Notes: generated by a model not told the origin, from the letters alone. Positions 33,703-43,236 are shown, counted from the stretch's first letter. The stretch: 64,000 bases of DNA from Dyella_B sp036746095 (GCF_036746095.1 NZ_DAIOEU010000018.1:1-64000), one strand, 5' to 3'. Made by a program: numbers and translations.

Positions 33703-34821
33703 ATGCGTGATGATGGCAATTATGAAGGTTTTCGCGCCGTGCGACATGCTTCCGCCGCCGATGCCATTCTTGCTGACGTCACCTCGCACGCCGAAACCGT
33801 ATCGTCGGTATCCGTGATGGCCTCTCCGGGCAAGCAAGACGTTTTTCTCGCCGCCGACGTCGGCGGCACGCACGCGCGTATCGGCCTGATTGCTTTTCAG
33901 CCGGGGCAGGGCGTTCCCACCACGCTGGCGTACCACGTGTACAAGTGCGCGGACTTTGCCAGCTTCGATGCGATCGTGCATGCCTTTTGCGATGACTTCT
34001 CGACCAGCCCGCAGCGCCTTGCACTGGCATGCGCGGGCTTTCTGCACGAGGGCGAGGTAGTCAACAACAATTTGCAGTGGCCCATCGTTCCGGCCGAGCT
34101 GGAAAAGGCGCTGGCGCTGCGCGAAGTGAAAGTACTCAACGACTTCGAAGCGCTGGCCTACGGTACGGCGTATCTCGACCCCCTCAGCATGGTCACGTTG
34201 CATGCCCCCCGCCGCAGCAAACAGGCCGAAGAAGGCCCGGTGGTGGTGGTTGGGCCGGGTACCGGCCTTGGCGTAGCGGTGCGCCTGCCTGGTGCGCCGC
34301 CGCATGTGCTGGCCACCGAAGCGGGCCACATTCAATTGGCAGCGCGCGTCGGTCGGGAGCAAACTGTGCTCGGCGAACTGGTGGCGCCCGATACGCATAT
34401 TCCTTACGACTCGGTGTTGTCTGGTCCTGGCCTGCTGCGTTTGTACCAGGCAGTGTGCCGTCTCGATGGCGTGCCGTGCGAATGCGACGAACCGGCCGCC
34501 ATCACTGCCGCTGCATGCGCCAACACCAATGCGCAAGCGGTAGAAGCATTGCAGCTGTTCTGCGGATGGCTGGGTTCTTTTGCCGGCGATCTGGCCATGC
34601 TTTACGGCGCGACAGGTGGCATCTACGTTGCGGGTGGCTTCCTGTCGCGCATGACCGATTTCATGGCGAAAAGCAGTTTCGTCAGCCGCTTTCTGGATAA
34701 GGGAGTGATGCGTCCGTTCCAGCAGACCGTACCCGTGCATGTGGTGGATCACGCGCAACTGGGCGTGATCGGTGCGGCGAGCTGGCTGATGAATCACGCC
34801 CCACAGGCTTCGCAGGATTGA
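33703..34821 (+). CDS. glucokinase-family hexose/GlcNAc kinase, copy 2
   Basis: A 372-residue Glk-family kinase paralogous to the one at 20748: AADVGGTHARIGLI, ALACAGFLHEGEVVNNNLQW, VVVVGPGTGLGVAVRLPG, TEAGHIQLAAR and LYGATGGIYVAGGFLSRM. The His in TEAGH is the usual Glk residue, replaced by Gln in copy 1, which hints at different sugar preference. The start at 33703 has GGAG upstream; the first 45 residues before the kinase core are variable. It is followed after 234 bp by receptor 2. Role: phosphorylation of the hexose released from the imported glycan (glucose or GlcNAc). Confidence 0.84.
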   Translation: MRDDGNYEGFRAVRHASAADAILADVTSHAETVSSVSVMASPGKQDVFLAADVGGTHARIGLIAFQPGQGVPTTLAYHVYKCADFASFDAIVHAFCDDFSTSPQRLALACAGFLHEGEVVNNNLQWPIVPAELEKALALREVKVLNDFEALAYGTAYLDPLSMVTLHAPRRSKQAEEGPVVVVGPGTGLGVAVRLPGAPPHVLATEAGHIQLAARVGREQTVLGELVAPDTHIPYDSVLSGPGLLRLYQAVCRLDGVPCECDEPAAITAAACANTNAQAVEALQLFCGWLGSFAGDLAMLYGATGGIYVAGGFLSRMTDFMAKSSFVSRFLDKGVMRPFQQTVPVHVVDHAQLGVIGAASWLMNHAPQASQD

Positions 34822-35055
34822 CTTCGAACGCCTGCGTGCAGGCGCTTCATTTGGCGCATCGACGGGAAGACGATGTTCTGAACACCAGACCGGAGGAACA
34901 TGCAGATCTTCCAATACCCGATGCCGTTTGACCATGAAGCTTCGGCTTGACCGAAGCACGTATAAACAGACCCACACATGCCAGCATCGACTTGATCGTG
35001 AAATCAGGGGAGTTGAGGTGGCGAGCAACATCATTTTTTACCGGGAGGGGACAAC
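34822..35055. other. kinase 2-receptor 2 leader
   Basis: 234 bp without a gene. It contains two stem-loops: CGCCTGC-GT-GCAGGCG (34829-34844) and CTTCGG-N5-CCGAAG (near 34940-34956). They may modulate expression of the receptor relative to the kinase. Confidence 0.35.
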
Positions 35056-38000
35056 ATGAAAACCATTCACGTACGCCGCGGCGTATTGGCTAGTTCATTG
35101 GCGTTGGCGCTGTTCGCGCCGTATGCCGTCGCGCAGACGTCGACCACGTCGGGCAGCGATCAGCAGCAGAGCACGTCTTCCAATAACCAGCAGAACCCGA
35201 AAGAGCTGAAAACGGTCGTCGTGACCGGTTCGATGATTCCGCGCGTGGAGGTCGAAGGGCCGACTCCGGTGGTCTCCCTCACCGGCACACAGATCAAGGA
35301 CCAAGGCTTCACCACGCTCTATGAATTCCTGGATTCGTTGCCGCAAGTGGGGCAGCAGACGTCTGACCCCTCCTCTTGGGGTTCCAGCTCGGTCAATGCG
35401 CGCTCGGTCAACCTGCGCAACGTCGGTCCTGGCTTCAGCCTGCTGATGATCGACGGCCATCGCATCGTCGATTACCCGCAGCCGCTGAACAAGCAGAGCA
35501 ACTTCCAGAATTACAACAATATCCCCATCGGCATGGTCGATCGTGTCGAAATCCTCGCCTCCGGCGCCTCGTCGATCTACGGTTCGGATGCGGTGGCGGG
35601 CGTGATCAACGTGATCCTGAAGAAGAACTACCAGGGTGACGATCTGCAGGTCACCGGCGGTGGTTCCACCCGCGGTGGCCGCGCCTACGGCGACATCAAC
35701 CTCGTCGGCGGTAAGTCCGGCGAAAACTGGCACGTCACCTACAACCTGGAAAAGTCCAACCGCACCGCGTTGTGGGGTTCGGATCGTCCCTATCAGGATT
35801 CGGTGGCCGATGCGGGCTATGGCTCATGGAGTCCGGCGTCGCGCATGTTTGGCTACCAGTATGACGCGGTAGGTTCCATTGCCCTCTCGGCCATGGATGG
35901 ATCGGGCCATTACATTACGCCGCCGACGGGCACCTGCGGCAAGTTCACGAACTCGCAGCTGAGCCACTCGCACAGCGTCACCACCAGCGGCACCCAGATC
36001 GCCAGCGTGACCGACAATGGCTACTACTGCTCGCAGCCTACGATGTGGCAAAACTGGGTGCTGACGCCAGGTAGCCGCAGCAACAATGCTTACGTCGCCG
36101 GCGAGTACGACTTCAAAAATGGTTTGCAGGTCTATGGCTCTGTGGCCTTGTATGACACGGTGGGTATTTCCAACACCCAGTTGATCGCTACAGGCACTGG
36201 CGCGTTCTACGACCAAACCACCGGACAGGCCATCAGCCAGGCGGTCCGCCAGTTGACCGCGACCGAAATGGGTACGTCGGCCAATACCCATGACCGCGAG
36301 CAGAACTGGAACCTGCAGACTGGTCTACGCGGAACCCTTTTCGACAGCCGATTCAACTGGGATTTGAATCTTAATTCCCAGAAGTACACGGTGCGTGAAG
36401 ACTACACGGGCATCAACCAAGACGGCATCAACAATTTCTTCCTTGGAAAGCAGTTAGGCACCACCACGGTCGCCGGCAACAGCGCCATCAATGGTGGTGC
36501 CTCCACCACTCTTCCCGTCTACGCCATGAACTGGCAGCAGTGGTGGAATCCGATCACGCCGCAGCAATACAGTCAGTTCGCAGTCAATGGCGAGGATACG
36601 GCGGTGTCGTGGCTGAACCAGGTGCAGTTCCACATGAACGGCGACCTGTACACGTTGCCTTGGGTGCATGACCAACCGATTGGTTGGGCGGCAGTGCTGG
36701 AAGCTGCGGACAATGGCTATCGGCTCTCGCCCGACTCGCGCGGCGCCAACCCGAGCTCGTTCGTGAATCCGTTCTACGCGTATATCCTCGGCGGCGGTAC
36801 CCGCCAGCGCTATTCGTTCGGCAATGAGTTCCGCGTGCCGGTGCTGGACTCCGTGACCTGGACTATCTCCGGCCGCCTCGACAAGTACCACGACGCCAGC
36901 AGCGCCGATATCGCCCGCACCTGGGGAACGGGCCTGGAATGGCGTCCGTATGATGGCCTGCTGCTGCGCGGCAGCTACGGTACCAACTTCAAGGCGCCGG
37001 ACATGCAGGCTATCTACCTGAAGGGTTCCTCCTCGCCGACCGGTGACTACATCGACCCCTTGCAGTGCATCAACGCGATCAAGTCGGGCCAGTCCAACAG
37101 CACGTGGTGTAACGTGGTGCAGCGTCCGCAATCGCAGTGGTACACCGTGAACACGAACGGCAGCCCGTACTTGCAGTCGCAGACTGGCCACTCCTGGACC
37201 TACGGTTTCGTGTGGCAGGTTCCGGGCGTGCAAGGGCTGTCGGTGTCTGCCGACTACTGGCACATGGGCGTGGACAACGCCATCGAGTACCTCAGCCCAG
37301 ACCAAGTGTTGGCCGACGAGGCAGGCTGCCTTACCGGCTACCAGGTAAACGGCTCATCCTCTTTGTCGTCGTATACGGCGCATGTGCCTGGCTCGGCGTA
37401 TTGCCAGTTGGTGACCAAGTATGTTCAGCGCGTGAATGGCAACGGCCAGATCATCTCGGAACAATCCGGCCCGATCAACGAGGCTTCGCTGTACGTAAGC
37501 GGCATCGACGCCTCGCTGGATTACAAGCTGCACACCGACGATTGGGGTGACTTCCGCGCCAACATCAACTACACCGACAACCTCGAGTACAAGCAGCGTG
37601 TGCTGGCTTCGGACCAGTTGCAAAACACCCGCTATAACATGGTGGCAAGCAGGATTGCGTGGATCGGTGACTGGCACAAGGGCGCTTGGGACGTGTCGAT
37701 CTCCGGCGTGCGCGATGGTGGCATGCGCGCCCCGAACTACGGCAGTTGCAACACGTTGCCCAACGGCATCCAGCCGAGCATGGTTACGGTGCAGAATGGT
37801 ACTGAGACGGTCGCTACCGGCGTTTGCCAGGTAACGGTCAATGGCGCCACTGTCAATGTTGCCGACACCGAGTACCAAGGCCACACGCCGGTGTGGATCA
37901 CCTGGAACACCTCGGTCGCGTGGCAGATCAACCATATGACCAAGCTCAAGCTCACGGTGAACAATATCTTCGACCGCGTCTCCTCCATCCCGTACTACGC

Positions 38001-38091
38001 GGGTGGCTTCGAGTACGTCACCACCGGCCAGACCGGTAGTGAATACAACGGTCGCGAGGTATTCCTCACGTTTGACTACAAGCTCGATTGA
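35056..38091 (+). CDS. TonB-dependent receptor, copy 2
   Basis: A 1011-residue outer-membrane receptor: signal peptide (to about residue 27, PYAVAQ), Ser/Gln-rich linker, TonB box KTVVVTGS, plug (DQGFTTLYEFLDSLPQVG; LLMIDGHRIVDYP; ASGASSIYGSDAVAGVINVI) and a barrel ending FLTFDYKLD. It belongs to a different subgroup from receptor 1 (the GSDAVAGVINV plug type) and so probably imports another glycan fragment. GGGAGGGG precedes the ATG. The gene ends in a strong terminator. Confidence 0.92.
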   Translation: MKTIHVRRGVLASSLALALFAPYAVAQTSTTSGSDQQQSTSSNNQQNPKELKTVVVTGSMIPRVEVEGPTPVVSLTGTQIKDQGFTTLYEFLDSLPQVGQQTSDPSSWGSSSVNARSVNLRNVGPGFSLLMIDGHRIVDYPQPLNKQSNFQNYNNIPIGMVDRVEILASGASSIYGSDAVAGVINVILKKNYQGDDLQVTGGGSTRGGRAYGDINLVGGKSGENWHVTYNLEKSNRTALWGSDRPYQDSVADAGYGSWSPASRMFGYQYDAVGSIALSAMDGSGHYITPPTGTCGKFTNSQLSHSHSVTTSGTQIASVTDNGYYCSQPTMWQNWVLTPGSRSNNAYVAGEYDFKNGLQVYGSVALYDTVGISNTQLIATGTGAFYDQTTGQAISQAVRQLTATEMGTSANTHDREQNWNLQTGLRGTLFDSRFNWDLNLNSQKYTVREDYTGINQDGINNFFLGKQLGTTTVAGNSAINGGASTTLPVYAMNWQQWWNPITPQQYSQFAVNGEDTAVSWLNQVQFHMNGDLYTLPWVHDQPIGWAAVLEAADNGYRLSPDSRGANPSSFVNPFYAYILGGGTRQRYSFGNEFRVPVLDSVTWTISGRLDKYHDASSADIARTWGTGLEWRPYDGLLLRGSYGTNFKAPDMQAIYLKGSSSPTGDYIDPLQCINAIKSGQSNSTWCNVVQRPQSQWYTVNTNGSPYLQSQTGHSWTYGFVWQVPGVQGLSVSADYWHMGVDNAIEYLSPDQVLADEAGCLTGYQVNGSSSLSSYTAHVPGSAYCQLVTKYVQRVNGNGQIISEQSGPINEASLYVSGIDASLDYKLHTDDWGDFRANINYTDNLEYKQRVLASDQLQNTRYNMVASRIAWIGDWHKGAWDVSISGVRDGGMRAPNYGSCNTLPNGIQPSMVTVQNGTETVATGVCQVTVNGATVNVADTEYQGHTPVWITWNTSVAWQINHMTKLKLTVNNIFDRVSSIPYYAGGFEYVTTGQTGSEYNGREVFLTFDYKLD

Positions 38092-38100
38092 CGTAACAAA

Positions 38101-38136
38101 GCGAGCCCAGCCCAAAGCCGGGCTCGCTGCTTTTTT
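38101..38136 (+). terminator. intrinsic terminator after receptor 2
   Basis: Stem GCGAGCCC / GGGCTCGC with an 11-nt loop, then TGC and T6. Confidence 0.88.
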
Positions 38137-38178
38137 GATGTAATGATCGTGTCGTTATAAAAGAACACCTTGCCTCAT

Positions 38179-38263
38179 GGTCGTCATTCCCGCGAAAGCG
38201 GGAATCCATTTTCGTAGGGTGTATCAGAGCTAATGGATTCCCGCTTTCGCGGGAATGACGACC
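38179..38263. repeat. paired REP element, short type
   Basis: GGTCGTCATTCCCGCGAAAG.. and its inverted partner ..CTTTCGCGGGAATGACGACC form an 85-bp inverted repeat with arms of about 32 bp. The arms use CCCGCGAAAGCGGG rather than CCGGCGAACGCCGG, a separate subfamily. Confidence 0.8.
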
Positions 38264-38290
38264 TCCAGAAACTGTTAGGGAGTTCGACGG

Positions 38291-40540
38291 ATGCTTAAAC
38301 CCCTCCTGGCCTGGTGCCTCGGCCTGTCCCTCATCGCCGCAAGCACGTCGGCTATCGCGGACATCAGCATCATTCCCAAGCCGCAGCAGATGGAAACAGG
38401 CGAGGGGAGCTATCAGCTCGACGCGCACACCGGCATCGACGCGCCCAAATCCGCGCGCGTCCAGCAAATCGTCGGCTTTCTGCGCGATTCGATCCGCGAA
38501 CAGACCGGCATCGAGCTTTCACGCAGCGCGCACGCGCACGGTATCGTGCTGGCGTTCGATCCCACCGTGAAAGGGGATGAAGCTTACCGGCTGCTGGTCA
38601 CGCCGCGCGGGGTAGTAATCCAGGCATCCAGCGACAAGGGCTTGTTCTGGGGCGTGCAGACGCTGCGCCAACTGTTGCCGCCGGAGCATGCGGCATCCGT
38701 CGATATTCCCGCCGTCAGCATCAAGGACGCGCCGGCGTTCGCGTACCGCGGCTTCATGCTCGACGTGGGGCGCCATTTCTTCCCGGTGTCCTTCATCAAG
38801 AAACAGCTCGATCTGCTGAGCTACTACAAGATCAACGCCTTCCACTGGCATCTCACGGAAGACCAGGGGTGGCGCATCCAGATCCATCGCTATCCCAAGT
38901 TGACCGACGTCGGTGCGTGGCGCACGGAAGAAGACGGTAGCCGCTACGGCGGTTTCTACACGCAAAAAGAGATCCGTGATATCGTCAATTATGCGCGCGA
39001 GCGCAACATCACGGTCATTCCCGAAATCGAAATGCCAGGGCACAGTACCGCCGCGCTGGCCGCCTATCCGGAATATTCCTGCACCAGGCAGCCGCTGGCC
39101 GTGGCGCATACCTGGGGCGTGTTCAAGGACATCTATTGCGTCGGCAATCCGCAAACCTTTGTCTTCTTGCAACACGTATTGGATGAGGTGATCGCGCTGT
39201 TTCCCTCGCCGTACGTACACATCGGCGGCGACGAAGCTCCCAAGGATCGCTGGAAAGACTGTGCGTCCTGCCAGGCGTTGATGCACGAACAGGGCCTGAA
39301 GGACGAAGACGGGCTGCAGAGCTATTTCGTCAAGCATTTCCAGAGCTACCTGGAAGGCAAGGGCAAGACCATGATCGGCTGGGATGAGATCCTGGAAGGT
39401 GGCGCGGACAAGAACGCCATCGTGGAAGTCTGGCGCATGTGGCTGGGCAACAGCGTGATGCACAAGGCGCTGCTCAACGGCAACCGCATCATCATGTCCG
39501 GTCCGTTCTACCTGGATTCGCCGCTGGACAAGCTGACCGTCAAAGACGTCTATCGTACCGACATTACCAAGCCCGCCTCGCCAAGCACGCCGGAAGACGA
39601 CCAGCTTTTTGCCGAGCACCGTGCGCAGATACTGGGTGGCGAAGCGCCGCTGTGGAGCGAACACGCCAATCCCTTCAACGCCGAATCCAAGATCTATCCG
39701 CGCATGCTCGCACTCGCAGAAAACCTCTGGACGGCCAAGCATGATGACGCTGACTACGACAACTTCGAGCAGCGCTTGCAAGCGCAATACCGTTGGCTGG
39801 ATGCGCAAAACGTAGCTTATGGCCCCGAGAGCGCACCGGTCGTGGCTTACTCAGTCGACTACGATGCGCAGCATGGCGATTGGCAGCTCCGTGCAAAGCG
39901 CGGCTTCGACAATCTGCAAAATCACTATACGCAAGACGGCACGGATCCCACGTCGCAATCGCCATCCTTCACTGACCAGATGGCTATCCAGCAGGCCGGT
40001 ACGCTCAAGATCGTGCCGTATCGCAACGACCTGCGTTACGACAACGCAACCAGCTTCAGCTTGGTGCATAACCTGGCATCCGGGCATGCCATCACCCTTG
40101 CGCAGCCGGCCGACACTTCCTATGCACCGGCCAGTGCCTTGGTGAATGGCGTGCTGGGTACCTCGGAGCTCCACGACGGCCGCTGGGTTGCCTGGCATGA
40201 CAGCAACCTCGACGCCACTATCGATCTACAGAAGGACACCGCCATCCACGCCATCGATGTCGGTTTCCTGCAGTCGCTCGAGTCACGCGTGCTGTTGCCC
40301 GAGAACGTGACGTTTCTCGCCTCGTCGGACGGGCAGCATTGGACCACCCTGTACACGCATGCTCCCGCTTTCGATCCGGCGCTGCGTGAGGGTACGCAGC
40401 GGTTCCGATTTCAGCCGCAGCAACCCGTGACGGCGCGTTACATCCGGGTCGAAGCGGATCAGCGCAAAACCTTGCCTGGGTCGTTCTCGGACGGCGCCAA
40501 AGATATCTGGCTGTTCACCGACGAGATCGTCGTTCAATAA
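38291..40540 (+). CDS. exported beta-N-acetylhexosaminidase, GH20
   Basis: A 749-residue enzyme: signal peptide (to about residue 23, TSAIA), GH20b domain, and the catalytic barrel with DVGRHFFP, INAFHWHLTEDQGWR, PEIEMPGHSTAAL and the acid/base pair in HIGGDEAPK. The C-terminal 150 residues resemble an F5/8 type C sugar-binding domain. It removes terminal beta-GlcNAc or GalNAc in the periplasm. It is the last glycosidase of the locus and lies after its own REP element, so it is probably transcribed separately from receptor 2. Confidence 0.92.
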   Translation: MLKPLLAWCLGLSLIAASTSAIADISIIPKPQQMETGEGSYQLDAHTGIDAPKSARVQQIVGFLRDSIREQTGIELSRSAHAHGIVLAFDPTVKGDEAYRLLVTPRGVVIQASSDKGLFWGVQTLRQLLPPEHAASVDIPAVSIKDAPAFAYRGFMLDVGRHFFPVSFIKKQLDLLSYYKINAFHWHLTEDQGWRIQIHRYPKLTDVGAWRTEEDGSRYGGFYTQKEIRDIVNYARERNITVIPEIEMPGHSTAALAAYPEYSCTRQPLAVAHTWGVFKDIYCVGNPQTFVFLQHVLDEVIALFPSPYVHIGGDEAPKDRWKDCASCQALMHEQGLKDEDGLQSYFVKHFQSYLEGKGKTMIGWDEILEGGADKNAIVEVWRMWLGNSVMHKALLNGNRIIMSGPFYLDSPLDKLTVKDVYRTDITKPASPSTPEDDQLFAEHRAQILGGEAPLWSEHANPFNAESKIYPRMLALAENLWTAKHDDADYDNFEQRLQAQYRWLDAQNVAYGPESAPVVAYSVDYDAQHGDWQLRAKRGFDNLQNHYTQDGTDPTSQSPSFTDQMAIQQAGTLKIVPYRNDLRYDNATSFSLVHNLASGHAITLAQPADTSYAPASALVNGVLGTSELHDGRWVAWHDSNLDATIDLQKDTAIHAIDVGFLQSLESRVLLPENVTFLASSDGQHWTTLYTHAPAFDPALREGTQRFRFQPQQPVTARYIRVEADQRKTLPGSFSDGAKDIWLFTDEIVVQ

Positions 40541-40557
40541 GCCATGCTGTACGCATT

Positions 40558-40582
40558 TAGGCTGGGATGAAAGCCCAGCCTA
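40558..40582. repeat. REP hairpin, TAGGCTGGG family
   Basis: Perfect 9-bp stem TAGGCTGGG-N7-CCCAGCCTA followed by CTTTCTC. Located 17 bp after the GH20 stop, where it could double as a weak terminator. A related copy with CGTAGGCTG/CAGCCTACG arms is at 40864-40890. Confidence 0.65.
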
Positions 40583-40628
40583 CTTTCTCGCTGCCTGCCA
40601 GCGCGAGGGGGTGGACGCCTAGGCTGCC

Positions 40629-40775
40629 TCAATAGTCATACGTCGCCGTCAAGCGTACATGGCGCGGTTGTTGCCGCGTCACCGCCGATCCATACAATGG
40701 ATCAGGCGTCCCTGGCGAAATCTGAAAATACGGATACGCTTTCAGGATTGCTTGCGAGTTGAACAGCCGGAACCG
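40629..40775 (-). pseudogene. C-terminal fragment of a TonB-dependent receptor
   Basis: On the minus strand an open frame of about 47 codons ends at the TGA at 40631-40629. It reads LFNSQAILKAYPYFQ, then PGTPDPLYG and PRHVRLTATYDY, the typical last strands of a TonB-dependent receptor of the FNSQA/YDY type. Upstream of about 40770 the frame is lost, and no plug domain is present. It is a deletion remnant and shows that the locus once carried a third receptor. Confidence 0.7.
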
Positions 40776-40920
40776 GCGGCAGGTATGTCACGCCCACATC
40801 GCCTGTTTGAACCACGGTAACCGATGCGTGCCGAGCGGGAATGGCTGGCCGCCGCACGGCAGGCGTAGGCTGAAGACATTCCAGCCTACGCAGCCGCTCG
40901 CGCCCATCGAAGTCACGTCA

Positions 40921-42093
40921 TTATTTTTTCAGCGGCGAGAGCAGAAGGTAAGATTCCGTAACGTTCGTTACCGTGCTGGCGATGCTGATGTCGCGCAGCT
41001 CCGTGCCGGGCGTAAAGATCGACACGTTGTGCGCATAGAACCAGGCATCACCGTTCCATTGGAGGGTGTTGCCGACGATCTGGACGTTGCTGGTCGTGCT
41101 GTCGAGGGTCACACCGAAAAGGTAGTTCTGGCTCAGATTGCTGTTGGTGATGGTTACGCCGTTCGGGCCACCGGCATACACGCCACTGCCGTGGTTATTT
41201 TGAGAAGTGATGCTGTTGGCCACCACGTTGGATACGTTGTCGTGTATTTCGAGCCCGTTGCCGACGTTGTCCGTCAGCGTGACGTTCTCCAGGCGCACTT
41301 GCTGAGTCGTGCCCTGCGTTTGTGGCTCGATGTCGATGCCGGACTGCGGAGCCGTGCCATTGGATTGGGAAAAGACGCTGTTGGCCACGTACACCCGTGT
41401 CGCGGGCAGGATCGACAAACCCTGGCGACGGTTGTTGGACGACCGCACGTGGTTGAGTGTCACGTCGGTCGATGGCACCACTGTGGCGCCCGACCCCGTT
41501 CCGCCGACCAGCACGCCATCGCCCCAGGCGTTGGAGATCTGAATGTCATGGACGTAGACATGGCTCGATCCTGAGATGTTGAGGTCGTAGCCCCACTCAC
41601 CACCGGTGCCCGTGTGTTGCGTGCGTTCGCCGACGATGTGGCCGCCGGAGATTTCGACGTTGTTGACGTTCCACGCCTTCACCACCCAGTAGCGCTGTGC
41701 GTTGTTCGGAATGGCCTTGAGATAAGCGTTGCCCCACATCGCCAGGTGCACGTTGGAGCGCAGGTTGATGGCCTGCAGCGCGTTGATCATGTAGGTGCCG
41801 TCGGGTACCACGACCGTGCCGCCGCTGGCGGGTAGCGCATTGATGGCGGCCTGGATGGCAGCGGTGTCGTCGGTCGTGCCATTGCCCATGGCACCGAAGT
41901 CGCGAACGTTGTTCCAGCCAGGGCCGACCGAAATGGTTGGCGTCGGATTCCACCAGTTGGCGGCCGAGGCGGGAGCGGCTGCGGCACAGAGCGCGAGCGA
42001 GACGGCGATGGCCACCAGAAGCTTGTTGCGGGCATTGCCGGACTTTTGGGTAAAGCGAGCTTGGGCGCCTTTCGGCACTGAGTGGGTATTCAT
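40921..42093 (-). CDS. exported right-handed beta-helix protein 1 (pectate lyase-3 superfamily)
   Basis: A 390-residue protein with an N-terminal basic segment and a signal peptide (to about residue 44, APASAA). It then has the Pectate_lyase_3 opening VRDFGAMGNGTTDDTAAIQ and GGTVVVPDGTYMI, followed by about ten short beta-helix coils rich in Asn. Segments shared with the three paralogues are RRQGLSI, GIDIEPQ and GNGLEIHDN. It may be a lyase, epimerase or hydrolase of the exopolysaccharide; no catalytic triad can be assigned with confidence. A control region with the inverted repeat at 42195-42219 precedes it. It stands alone at the border of the exopolysaccharide locus. Confidence 0.8.
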   Translation of the reverse strand: MNTHSVPKGAQARFTQKSGNARNKLLVAIAVSLALCAAAAPASAANWWNPTPTISVGPGWNNVRDFGAMGNGTTDDTAAIQAAINALPASGGTVVVPDGTYMINALQAINLRSNVHLAMWGNAYLKAIPNNAQRYWVVKAWNVNNVEISGGHIVGERTQHTGTGGEWGYDLNISGSSHVYVHDIQISNAWGDGVLVGGTGSGATVVPSTDVTLNHVRSSNNRRQGLSILPATRVYVANSVFSQSNGTAPQSGIDIEPQTQGTTQQVRLENVTLTDNVGNGLEIHDNVSNVVANSITSQNNHGSGVYAGGPNGVTITNSNLSQNYLFGVTLDSTTSNVQIVGNTLQWNGDAWFYAHNVSIFTPGTELRDISIASTVTNVTESYLLLSPLKK

Positions 42094-42830
42094 GAGTTTT
42101 CCCCTGTTCCTGTTTTGTGTTGTGGTGTTGTGTTGTGTACAGCGATTTGTTTATCGCGTGGCTAAGATGCGTCATCGATGCGCGACGGCGCAAATGTGAA
42201 TTCTTGGCCGTGCTTCACAGTTGGGCAGGTTTTTAAGGGGTGGGGGCGACACTGTGAATTGCATCAAACAACGGCGTTATTTTTTTGACGCGAAGGTAGA
42301 CGTGCATCACATGCAATCCGAGAACGGCTGCCTGGTATCGCGAAAACTACGGCCAAAGTTAAGACTGAAAAGCTTGATGCATCGGTGGTTGTTTCCTCCC
42401 CAGTGCAGTTGGGGGTGCGCTGAGGTTTTTTTCTGTTTTTTTTGCAACTCCAGAAATCCTTGGGTTTCATGGAGCCCATTTCGAAGCGAACGTCGAGCAG
42501 CACGCATTTTTTCCTGACAGAAGTGGGCTTTCGCTGGAATGACGATTTGCTCTGAAACAACTTGCGGTGAACGCCGATTACCTACTATGGCAGCGGAAAC
42601 CAGTGTGCGCATGACAAGTGATATTACGTTCTAAGCCGATGTGGCGATCATCGCTCGATGGCGATTAGTACCAATACGTAAAATTGGAAATATTTCACGG
42701 CCGCGCTTGCATGCCATTTTCACGTTGTCGCGAGTAAATACCAAGCAGGGACCCGGGGAATTTTTTTGCACGCCATTTTGATCACCGACTTATTTCACTG
42801 ATTGCCTTTGTCAAAGAGGAGTTGGTTGTT
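42094..42830. other. intergenic region between beta-helix 1 and the small exported protein
   Basis: 737 bp without a convincing gene. It carries the shared inverted repeat (42195-42219), T-rich tracts at 42427-42442 after a CCCCA..TGGGG hairpin, a degenerate REP end near 42520-42545, and AT-rich sequence from 42640 that probably holds the promoter for 42831. Confidence 0.5.
42195..42219 (-). promoter_or_regulatory. inverted repeat shared by beta-helix 1 and 2 promoters
   Basis: TGTGAA-N13-TTCACA, about 100 bp before the beta-helix 1 start. The same block (GCAAATGTGAA ... TTCACAGT, then TTGGGC) precedes beta-helix 2 at 53374-53397 with a 12-nt spacer. It is probably a regulator site; half-sites resemble TGTGA boxes of the CRP/Clp family, but the spacing is longer than their N6. 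Confidence 0.5.
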
Positions 42831-43205
42831 ATGAAAACGGCTCAAGTAACGATTTTTACCGCGTTGCTATCAGTTGGTGTTGCGTCCGCGCAGGCGACTA
42901 CCGCGCAGACTTTTACTCCTGTCATCACGACAGGAACTGTGGCTGAAATTGAAGCGGGAGGTGATGGCACTTTCAGCTTTGCGCTCACCAATGCTCCAGC
43001 CATGTGCACGAATGGCAATTCAACCAATACACGGGGCGCGGTGGTTGTAGGCGTTTCAAGAGTCAGTATTGATGGCGCGAAAATGCTCTATGCGACGTTG
43101 GTTACCGCCTACACGACGGGAAGAAGCATCACGGTATATGTCGACCCGACCGTGGTAACCACCGGATATGGTTGTACGGTTTATGCGCTGGATCTGGATA
43201 ATTGA
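42831..43205 (+). CDS. small exported protein of unknown function
   Basis: A 124-residue protein with a signal peptide (MKTAQVTIFTALLSVGVASA) and a mature part rich in Thr, Val and Gly with alternating beta pattern. Two Cys residues (in APAMCTNGN and YGCTVYAL) could form a disulfide. AAAGAGGAG precedes the ATG at 42831. I recognise no family. Base composition is lower in GC than the neighbours, which suggests recent acquisition. It is followed after 31 bp by the next exported gene on the same strand, so the two probably work together. Confidence 0.7.
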   Translation: MKTAQVTIFTALLSVGVASAQATTAQTFTPVITTGTVAEIEAGGDGTFSFALTNAPAMCTNGNSTNTRGAVVVGVSRVSIDGAKMLYATLVTAYTTGRSITVYVDPTVVTTGYGCTVYALDLDN

Positions 43206-43236
43206 CCAAAGCCGCCGTCAACGAGGGAGAAGATCA

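Larger units (their letters stand above)
40541..40920. other. intergenic region with REPs and receptor remnant
   Basis: 380 bp with no intact gene. It contains two copies of the TAGGCTG REP (40558-40582, 40864-40890) around the degraded receptor end at 40629-40775. Confidence 0.6.
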
